Positions 1 through 6,132 of a DNA stretch of 7,923 nucleotides are shown one piece after another. The stretch comes from IDS-8 sp040902105 (GTDB lineage Bacteria > Pseudomonadota > Gammaproteobacteria > Steroidobacterales > Woeseiaceae), in the NCBI GenBank assembly GCA_040902105.1, contig JBBDXW010000012.1, forward strand, positions 1-7,923, in the 5' to 3' direction. Below the pieces are notes generated by a model, which saw nothing but the letters and a program-made list of their open reading frames with translations, was not told where the DNA came from and did no database searches. Position numbers and translations under genes: made by a program. Positions within the stretch are counted from its first letter, which is position 1. The number at the start of each line of letters is the position of its first letter.

Positions 1-1
1 G

Positions 2-55
2 TCAACGGCTTCACGACTCGCTGAACCCATCAATATCACCTTGGTGGAGTACTAG
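2..55 (+). CDS. Possible C-terminal end of an upstream gene (partial)
   Basis: A reading frame is open from the window edge and closes with TAG at 53-55, giving 17 codons that end in EPINITLVEY. The stop lies 16 bp before the moxR ATG, the spacing expected of the previous gene in the same operon. No start codon is visible and the peptide is too short to name. A 17-codon open frame also occurs by chance in GC-rich DNA, so this is a weak call. The other possibility is that 1-59 is simply leader sequence. Confidence 0.25.
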   Translation, partial: STASRLAEPINITLVEY

Positions 56-59
56 CATT

Positions 60-65
60 GAGGAG
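60..65 (+). promoter_or_regulatory. Ribosome binding site of the moxR gene
   Basis: GAGGAG lies six bases before the ATG at 72. It is a strong Shine-Dalgarno match and fixes that start. It is the clearest ribosome binding site in the window; the other genes rely on weak or coupled initiation. Confidence 0.75.
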
Positions 66-71
66 TATCGG

Positions 72-1037
72 ATGCAGCGCGGAAATACGCTGGAGCAGTT
101 ACCGCTGAATGCAGAAGGCCGCAAGGCCGCCGTCCGGCATGCTCGCCACTCGCTCGGAACGATCATCCTCGGGAAGGATGCTGAAATTTCGCTCGCGCTG
201 GCCTGTCTGCTGGCGCGCGGCCACCTGCTGATCGAGGATCTGCCGGGGCTCGGTAAAACGATGCTCGCTCAGGCTCTGGCCCGGGTGCTCGGTTTGAGCT
301 ACCAGCGCATACAGTTCACCAGCGACCTGTTGCCGGCCGATATTGTCGGCGTCTCCGTTTTCCGTCAGCAACTGGGTGAGTTCGTGTTTCAACGAGGGCC
401 CGTCTTTGCCCAGCTCGTGCTTGCCGATGAAGTGAACCGCGCCACGCCGAAAGCGCAAAGCGCCCTGCTCGAGGCGATGGAAGAGCAGCAGGTATCCGTT
501 GACGGACAGACGCATCGTTTGCCGCAACCGTATTTTGTCGTCGCCACGCAGAATCCGTCCGACCAGATCGGCACGTTTCCCCTGCCCGAATCGCAACTCG
601 ATCGGTTTCTGATGCGCCTCGAACTCGGCTACCCGAACGAGGAAAATGAACGGGCTCTGATTACAGGCACGGACCGCCGCAAGTTGCTTGCGACCGTCGA
701 GCCGTCGCTCAATCCGGAACTGCTGGAACAACTCCAGGATGAAGCGCAGAAAGTGCACATGAGCGAGCCGCTGATCGACTACATCCAGGCGCTGGTGCGC
801 TATACCCGCGAGTCGCCGGAAATAGAAACGGGACTGTCGCCGCGCGGTTCTCTTGCCCTCGTCGCGGCCGCGAAAGCCCATGCGTTCATCAAGGATCATG
901 CGGGAGCATTTCCGGACGATGTGCAAGCGGTCTTTCCGGCTGTCGCCGGCCACCGCCTGAAACCCGCGAGCGGGTCCAGCTACCGCAGTCCTTCGGACCT
1001 GACGCGCCACGTGCTCGCGTCGGTGGCGATTCCCTGA
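72..1037 (+). CDS. MoxR-family AAA+ ATPase
   Basis: A 321-residue cytoplasmic AAA+ ATPase of the MoxR family (AAA_3 domain plus C-terminal lid). Walker A is DLPGLGKT at residues 56-63. Walker B is LVLADE, with D119 and E120. Sensor 1 is ATQNP around N161, a candidate arginine finger is R178, and sensor 2 is GLSPRG with R258. The length is normal for the family and no catalytic residue is missing. MoxR proteins are thought to act as chaperone-like ATPases that assemble or activate partner complexes, usually with DUF58 or von Willebrand-type proteins encoded next door. The following DUF58 and TgpA-like genes fit that pattern. The start is supported by GAGGAG six bases upstream. The specific client is unknown, so no gene symbol is given. 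Confidence 0.95.
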   Translation: MQRGNTLEQLPLNAEGRKAAVRHARHSLGTIILGKDAEISLALACLLARGHLLIEDLPGLGKTMLAQALARVLGLSYQRIQFTSDLLPADIVGVSVFRQQLGEFVFQRGPVFAQLVLADEVNRATPKAQSALLEAMEEQQVSVDGQTHRLPQPYFVVATQNPSDQIGTFPLPESQLDRFLMRLELGYPNEENERALITGTDRRKLLATVEPSLNPELLEQLQDEAQKVHMSEPLIDYIQALVRYTRESPEIETGLSPRGSLALVAAAKAHAFIKDHAGAFPDDVQAVFPAVAGHRLKPASGSSYRSPSDLTRHVLASVAIP

Positions 1038-1042
1038 GGGTC

Positions 1043-1068
1043 TGTCGGGGCCCGTGTCAGCGGGCGAT
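1043..1068 (+). repeat. REP-like palindrome, forward copy 1 (diverged)
   Basis: The sequence matches the pattern TGTNGGRGCCCGY, a 3-5 base loop, then GCGGGCGA, which recurs three more times in the window. Arms GCCCG (1050-1054) and CGGGC (1061-1065) can pair. This copy differs from the others by C at the variable position, G for A before GCCCG, and T at the arm base. It begins six bases after the moxR stop. A GTG at 1054 that could be read as a start for the next gene lies inside it. Confidence 0.6.
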
Positions 1069-1092
1069 TTCGGATGCCTAAACTCTCCAGAT

Positions 1093-1169
1093 TCGCCCGC
1101 TTCGNNNNNNNNNNCCAACAGGGTTCTTCTCCACCGTTTCGGTCGTGTTGGAGCCCGCGAAGCGGGCGA
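1093..1169. repeat. REP doublet (REPIN-like inverted pair) interrupted by the assembly gap
   Basis: The right arm at 1146-1169 is a full forward copy: TGTTGGAGCCCGC, loop GAA, GCGGGCGA. The left arm is its reverse complement, TCGCCCGCTTCG at 1093-1104 and CCAACA at 1115-1120, with the N run between these two pieces. The visible 18 bases of the left arm match the right arm perfectly. Between the arms are 25 bases (1121-1145) containing a small ACCG-TTT-CGGT hairpin. Two inverted REP sequences enclosing a short spacer is the known arrangement of REPIN/BIME elements, which RAYT (REP-associated tyrosine) transposases are thought to mobilise. No such transposase is encoded in this window. Confidence 0.7.
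1105..1114. other. Assembly gap (10 N)
   Basis: Ten undetermined bases. The number is probably a scaffolder placeholder and not a measured length. The gap sits inside the left arm of a perfect inverted repeat, a structure that commonly breaks short-read assembly. Comparison with the intact right arm predicts that only six bases, CGGGCT, are missing. Confidence 0.95.
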
Positions 1170-1176
1170 CCGCCGC

Positions 1177-2169
1177 TTGCTGTACTTCCCCCCGTTAACG
1201 ACGGTCATCACCGCCCGTGCCGAGCGCTGGGCGCAGAAGCGCCAGGGCGTCGACCGTCCATCGACCCGCTTGCGTTCGGGCAGAATCTATATCCTGCCGA
1301 CCGGCGTCGGTGCGATCTTTGCCCTGATGACCTTTGCGATGCTGCTGGGATCGATGAACTACAACAACAACCTCTCGTTCCTGCTGACCTTCGTGCTTGC
1401 CGGCCTGGGCTTCGTTTCGATGCACCAGTGTCAACGCAACCTCGTCGACCTCGAAGTGAGCTTTGCCGGTGTCGATCCCGTGTTCGCCGGACAGTCCGCG
1501 GAATTCCGCATAGCGGTGACCAACCATTCGAGAAACCGCCGGCACAACATTCAGCTTTTCTCCGGGACAACAAGAAGCAGCGTTCGCGATCTCGGGCCCG
1601 GCGAGAGCCGCGTGTTTCATCTCGGAATACCGACCGAGCGACGCGGATATACGCAGCTTGACCGCTACGGGATTCGTACGCTTTTCCCTTTCGAGTTGTT
1701 TCACGCATGGGCCTGGCTGCACATGGAGCTTCGCTGCCTCGTTTATCCGAAACCGGCGGACCGTTCGCCGCCGCCGCCGCCGAGCCAGACCGCGCACGGA
1801 CACCGGCAGCACGACGCCCGCGGCGAGGAAGACTTTGCAGGGTTCCGTCAGTTTCACGATGGCGACTCGCCGCGGCACGTGGCCTGGAAAGCGTATGCGC
1901 GGAGCGGCGAACTGCTCTCCAAACAATTTGCCGGGGCGGACACGAGCAGCCAGTGGTTCGATTTCGACAGGGTCAGCGCAGCGGACACCGAGACGCGCCT
2001 CTCCATACTGACGCGCTGGATCGTCGATGCCGAGCGGACGCAGCGTGACTTCGGCCTGCGCACGCCCGGCAGGGAAATCCCTCCTTCGCACGGCGATGCG
2101 CACAGGCATCGCTGCCTTGAAGCGCTCGCCATGTTCAAACACACGAATCGCGCCAGGGCTGCGGCATGA
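1177..2169 (+). CDS. DUF58 domain-containing membrane protein (start uncertain)
   Basis: A DUF58 protein, about 330 residues from the TTG at 1177. The conserved core begins with a basic stretch, then RIYILPT near 1282. Two adjacent membrane segments follow (about 1297-1352 and 1372-1425) separated by the family-typical SMNYNNN. A beta-rich region comes next, then the DUF58 signature GEEDFAGFRQFHDGD...WKAYARSGELLSKQF at about 1822-1932. The C-terminus (GLRTPGREIPP...HRCLEAL) is typical of copies beside TgpA-like genes. A run of five prolines is encoded at 1768-1782. The gene probably partners the MoxR ATPase at the inner membrane. The start is unclear: no ATG lies in frame near the core, and upstream alternatives (GTG 1054, or ATG 1074 if the N gap is really 6 bases) lie in or before the REP cluster. 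None has a convincing ribosome binding site. The stop overlaps the next start by ATGA. Confidence 0.88.
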   Translation: MLYFPPLTTVITARAERWAQKRQGVDRPSTRLRSGRIYILPTGVGAIFALMTFAMLLGSMNYNNNLSFLLTFVLAGLGFVSMHQCQRNLVDLEVSFAGVDPVFAGQSAEFRIAVTNHSRNRRHNIQLFSGTTRSSVRDLGPGESRVFHLGIPTERRGYTQLDRYGIRTLFPFELFHAWAWLHMELRCLVYPKPADRSPPPPPSQTAHGHRQHDARGEEDFAGFRQFHDGDSPRHVAWKAYARSGELLSKQFAGADTSSQWFDFDRVSAADTETRLSILTRWIVDAERTQRDFGLRTPGREIPPSHGDAHRHRCLEALAMFKHTNRARAAA

Positions 2170-4172
2170 AAAAACGCAGCGGCACGGACGGGTCACTGCT
2201 GGCAAGTTTGCCCTGGACGCTCGCGGCGTTGAGCTTGTCGCTGGCGCCGCACATTCAATATCTGCCACCCTGGATTTCGGGTGCCTTTTTCGCCTGCGCG
2301 GCCGGACGATGGCAGATCGAGCGAAAGCGCTGGCGCCTGCCTCCCGCCTGGTTCAGGGGCGTTCTTGCCCTGGCCGGCTTTATCGGTGTTTTCGCATCGT
2401 ACGATTCGGTCAGCGGTGTCGGGCCCGGATCCGCGTTGCTCGCTGTCATGGCAGCGCTGAAATTGCTTGAGACACGACAGCGGCGCGACCAGTTCGTGCT
2501 GCTGTTCATTTCGATCTTCCTCATTATGTCGTCGCTTCTTCGCGAGCAGTACATCTGGTCACTGCCGTTCCTGCTTGCCGCGATCACCTTGACGATGACG
2601 GCATGGTTGCGCATGTCGGTCACGACCGGGGTCACGATCCGCGATAGCTTCAGGACCGGCGGACGGCTGCTTTTGTATGCGGCGCCGTTGACGCTCGCGA
2701 TGTGGATATTCTTCCCGCGCATCGCAACACCGTTCTGGGCGGTGCCGATCGACACCAGCGGTGCATCGTCCGGCTTGAGCGACCGGATGAGTCCGGGCGA
2801 CATCAGTTCACTTTCGCTGTCCGACGCCGTGGCGTTTCGTGTCAATTTCGAAAGCAGCGCGCCACCCCCCAGCCGGCGTTACTGGCGCGGTCTGGTATTG
2901 CATCGATTCAACGGCAGAACCTGGTCAGGAAACGACCCTGCGATCGATTCGCGGGCAAAGGAGAATATCGAAGCAATCGGCGATCCGGTCCGCTACCAGG
3001 TCACCATGGAACCGACGCAGCAACAATGGGTTTTCGCTCTGGACATTCCCTACGAGTTGTCTCTCGAGAACACGCACATGGGGCCGCAACAGCAACTGGT
3101 GCGCTCGCAGCCGGTGGATCGCCGCATCGCCTATGAGGCAGTTTCCTATCTCCGCTACAACACTGACTTCGATTTATCGCGAACGGCAAGAACCTGGTAC
3201 CTGCGCTTCCCGGATGACAGCAATCCGCGCACGGTGGAGAAAGCAAGACAGATGCGTCGCGCGGCCGCGAGCGATGCGTCGTTCATCGAGAACGTTCTGC
3301 AAATGTTCCATGAAGAGGAGTACTTCTACACGCTGGAACCGCCCGCGCTCGGCAACAATCCGGTAGACCGTTTTCTCTTCGATACCCGGCAGGGCTTTTG
3401 CGAACACTATGCGTCCGCTTTCGCCCTCATGATGCGCGCAGCCGGGCTGCCGTCGCGAATTGTGCTGGGCTACCAGGGCGGCGAAATGAACCCCATAGGC
3501 GAATACATGATCGTGCGTCAATCCGACGCACACGCCTGGACCGAGGTCTGGCTACAGGGCCGGGGCTGGCTGCGTATCGATCCGACCGCGGCTGTCGCTC
3601 CGGAACGGATAGACTCCGGAATGTCCGGCGCGCGATTCGGCGAGGCCGGCGCGAGCTGGGGCCTGACGGCGCCGGCGCGCTGGCTCTACAGCCTGGGGCT
3701 TACCTGGGATGCGCTGAATGAGAAATGGAACGGATGGATCCTGGGCTACGGCCCCGAAGCCCAGGGCCGCTTCATGCAATGGCTCGGCATGGAGGAACCG
3801 AACTGGCGCAAGATGGTGCTCACCTTGCTGACGCTGGTCCTTGCGCTGATTTGCGCCATCAGTTTTCTGCTCGTGCGGCGCTACCGGCCGCCGAAGAAAG
3901 ACGAAGCCGCGCGCATTTACCGCCAGTTCGTGCGCAAGACCGGTGTGCTGCCCGACCTGGGCGAAACGCCGCACGCGTATGCCGCCCGCGTGGTGCGAGC
4001 AAACGCGGCGCCCGAAGGCGCAGCGCACAACATCACGGCTTCGTATCTCGATGCCCGTTACGGTCCGCCGGATGCACGAGCGCTGGCCGCGCTGCAAAGC
4101 GCCGTGCGCGGTTTCAAGGCGTCAATCGCCGGTCGGTACGAGAATCGCCTGCCGTCGTTGCGCGGGTCGTGA
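2166..4172 (+). CDS. tgpA: TgpA-like transglutaminase-domain membrane protein (DUF3488 / transglutaminase-like / DUF4129)
   Basis: A 668-residue inner-membrane protein. The N-terminal DUF3488 region (about residues 11-184) carries roughly six hydrophobic segments and the family stretch KLLETRQRRDQFVLL. A long periplasmic part (about 185-548) contains the transglutaminase-like fold with RQGFCEHYASAF (C412), SDAHAWTEVW (H456) and WLRIDPTAA (D472), so the Cys-His-Asp triad is complete. A last membrane helix (about 550-572) is followed by a cytoplasmic DUF4129-like tail. As I recall, Pseudomonas aeruginosa TgpA has the same architecture, near-identical length and the same triad spacing, is essential there, and its substrate is unresolved. 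The ATG overlaps the DUF58 stop (ATGA), with AGGG at 2155-2158, so translation is probably coupled. The symbol is by homology only; the reaction catalysed is not known. Confidence 0.93.
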   Translation: MKKRSGTDGSLLASLPWTLAALSLSLAPHIQYLPPWISGAFFACAAGRWQIERKRWRLPPAWFRGVLALAGFIGVFASYDSVSGVGPGSALLAVMAALKLLETRQRRDQFVLLFISIFLIMSSLLREQYIWSLPFLLAAITLTMTAWLRMSVTTGVTIRDSFRTGGRLLLYAAPLTLAMWIFFPRIATPFWAVPIDTSGASSGLSDRMSPGDISSLSLSDAVAFRVNFESSAPPPSRRYWRGLVLHRFNGRTWSGNDPAIDSRAKENIEAIGDPVRYQVTMEPTQQQWVFALDIPYELSLENTHMGPQQQLVRSQPVDRRIAYEAVSYLRYNTDFDLSRTARTWYLRFPDDSNPRTVEKARQMRRAAASDASFIENVLQMFHEEEYFYTLEPPALGNNPVDRFLFDTRQGFCEHYASAFALMMRAAGLPSRIVLGYQGGEMNPIGEYMIVRQSDAHAWTEVWLQGRGWLRIDPTAAVAPERIDSGMSGARFGEAGASWGLTAPARWLYSLGLTWDALNEKWNGWILGYGPEAQGRFMQWLGMEEPNWRKMVLTLLTLVLALICAISFLLVRRYRPPKKDEAARIYRQFVRKTGVLPDLGETPHAYAARVVRANAAPEGAAHNITASYLDARYGPPDARALAALQSAVRGFKASIAGRYENRLPSLRGS

Positions 4173-4187
4173 GGTCGAGGAGCGGCC

Positions 4188-6125
4188 TCAGCGCACCGTG
4201 ACGGACGCCAACAGCCTTTGCAGCCCGGCGAATTCGGCAGGCTTGACAATGTGATGGTCGAAACCGGCGGCGCTGGTCCGCTGCAAGTCTTCCGGCTGTC
4301 CGTAGCCGGTCATCGCGATCAGCACCACGCCGTCGAGCGTCGGCTCCTGGCGAATACGGTAAGCAACTTCATAGCCGTCGATTTCCGGGAGTCCGATATC
4401 CAGGAGAATCACGTCAGGCTGAAATTCCCTGGCAACCGTCAAGGCACCGGGTCCTTCGTAGGCGGTCCGGACGTCGTGCCCGTTATGATGCAGCAACGTT
4501 GCCTGGAGGTCGGCTGAATCCCTGTTGTCGTCGACGACCAGAATGCGCAATGAATGGTCATTGCGGGCGTTACGATCCGTCTGTGACGGTTGTTGTTTTC
4601 CAGTCGCGCTGGACTTGACGGCCGGCAGACGCACGACGAACTCGCTTCCGGTACCGGGGCCGCCGCTCTCGGCGGTTACCGTTCCGCCGTGCATCTCGAC
4701 CAGGTATTTGACCAAGGCCAGACCTATTCCCAGCCCGCCTTCCGAGCGATCCAGCGTCATTGCTTCCTGGGAGAACAGGGCAAAGACCTGAGACAGCAGT
4801 TCCCGGCGGATGCCGATGCCCGAATCCCGTACCCGCAGTACGGCCTCGTCGCCCTCCCGCTCCGCGGTCAGCTCGATATGGCCGCCCTCGGGGGTGTACT
4901 TGCTTGCGTTGGTGAGAAGGTTGACCAGGACCTGCTCCAGCCGCATGACATCGACATTCACCCGGAGATTCGGGTCGATGGCTGGTACAGTAAATGAGTG
5001 GCCGCGGTCGGCCATCTCGCGACGCATCGTGTCTGCCGCATCCCGCACAACACTGTTCACGGCCACGTCGATACGTTGCAACCGCACTCTACCCATCGTG
5101 ACCCTGGAGACGTCCATCAGGTCGTCGACCAGACGCGTGAGGGTGCCGACCTGGCGCTCGAGCGGGGCGAGTACTTTCTGTTGCATGGCGCGCCCGGGAT
5201 CCAGGCGGAGAAGTTGCACAGAGTTCCGGATCGTTGCAAGCGGGTTGCGAAGCTCGTGCGAAAGCATCGCAAGAAACTCGTCTTTGCGCCGGTCTGCGTC
5301 GCGCAAAGCTCCCTCGAGCTTTTTGCGATCGCTAACGTCGCGCGCAATTTTCGATGCGCCGATCACTCGACCGTGCTGGTCTCTAATGGGAGATACGCTC
5401 AGTGAGATCTCCAGCAATGTCCCATCCTTGTGGCGGCGGACCGTTTCGTAATGCTCGATGGACTCGCCGCGGCGGACGCGTCGCAGGATGTCCGGCTCTT
5501 CGTCGATCCGGTCGGCAGGTATGAGCATGCTGACCGGTTTTCCGATCGCTTCTGCGGCACGGTAGCCGAAAAGTCTTTCGGCAGCGCTGTTCCAGTCGGT
5601 GATGTTGCCGTCCAGGTCCTTGCCGACGATGGCGTCATCAGCCGATTGGACGATGGCAACGAGCCTGCCTTGCGCTGCCTTTGCGACCTTGAAGTCGGTA
5701 ATGTCCAGCAGGATGTTCGTCGCGCCGATAAGAGCGCCCTCCGCATCGTATAGCGGGTGGACGTGAGCCAGTGCAATCACGCGGCTCCCGTCCGGCCGCT
5801 CTATGACGATTTCCTGATTATCGAATTCGCGGCCTTCCTCGAGCCCAAGCGCCATCCAGCATTGATCGTGGCGGAGCGGCATTCCGTCCGACGAAAAAAG
5901 CCGAAATGAGCCGCAGAAGCGGTCCTCGGGATCATGCAGTTTCGGCGCGCGTCCCCATATCTCGACCGCGCGCTGGTTGAAATACGTAATCAAGCCACGT
6001 TCGTCGCAGGTGTACGCGGCGGCCGGCAGTGTGTCCAGAAGGCGGTAATACTCCGCGCCCGGAACCTCGGGACGCGCCTTCGTCTGGCCGCTGGCCTGCG
6101 CGTCGTGTCGTATGTGGTCCGTCAT
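4188..6125 (-). CDS. Soluble hybrid sensor histidine kinase / response regulator (PAS-PAS-HisKA-HATPase-REC)
   Basis: A 645-residue hybrid kinase. In order: PAS 1 (about 24-142), PAS 2 with PAC motif (about 153-270, IVQSADDAIVGKDLDGNI), and HisKA with phospho-acceptor H290 in LSHELRNP. The HATPase has an N box (N402, N406), a G1 box DSGIGI (434-439) and a G2 box GGLGIGL (463-469). The C-terminal receiver has acidic pair D532/D533, phospho-acceptor D576 in LLDIGLP, T606 and K628. All phosphorelay residues are present. There is no membrane segment or signal peptide, so it should sense something in the cytoplasm. No Hpt or DNA-binding output domain is attached, so a partner elsewhere is expected. 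I chose the ATG at 6125 because the reading frame further upstream runs into prfC and has no family character. It starts 7 bp after the prfC stop with no good Shine-Dalgarno. The signal is unknown. Confidence 0.93.
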   Translation of the reverse strand: MTDHIRHDAQASGQTKARPEVPGAEYYRLLDTLPAAAYTCDERGLITYFNQRAVEIWGRAPKLHDPEDRFCGSFRLFSSDGMPLRHDQCWMALGLEEGREFDNQEIVIERPDGSRVIALAHVHPLYDAEGALIGATNILLDITDFKVAKAAQGRLVAIVQSADDAIVGKDLDGNITDWNSAAERLFGYRAAEAIGKPVSMLIPADRIDEEPDILRRVRRGESIEHYETVRRHKDGTLLEISLSVSPIRDQHGRVIGASKIARDVSDRKKLEGALRDADRRKDEFLAMLSHELRNPLATIRNSVQLLRLDPGRAMQQKVLAPLERQVGTLTRLVDDLMDVSRVTMGRVRLQRIDVAVNSVVRDAADTMRREMADRGHSFTVPAIDPNLRVNVDVMRLEQVLVNLLTNASKYTPEGGHIELTAEREGDEAVLRVRDSGIGIRRELLSQVFALFSQEAMTLDRSEGGLGIGLALVKYLVEMHGGTVTAESGGPGTGSEFVVRLPAVKSSATGKQQPSQTDRNARNDHSLRILVVDDNRDSADLQATLLHHNGHDVRTAYEGPGALTVAREFQPDVILLDIGLPEIDGYEVAYRIRQEPTLDGVVLIAMTGYGQPEDLQRTSAAGFDHHIVKPAEFAGLQRLLASVTVR

Positions 6126-6132
6126 AGTCACT

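Noticed and set aside
99..1211. A 370-codon open frame on the minus strand opposite moxR
   Set aside because: It runs through the N gap and REP cluster, is rich in Arg/Gln as mirror frames are, and lies over a clear MoxR gene.
4170..4190. TGAGG...CCTCA inverted repeat spanning both convergent stop codons, as a bidirectional terminator
   Set aside because: The stem is only five pairs before a mismatch and there is no T tract on either side. The symmetry follows largely from the two TGA stops facing each other.
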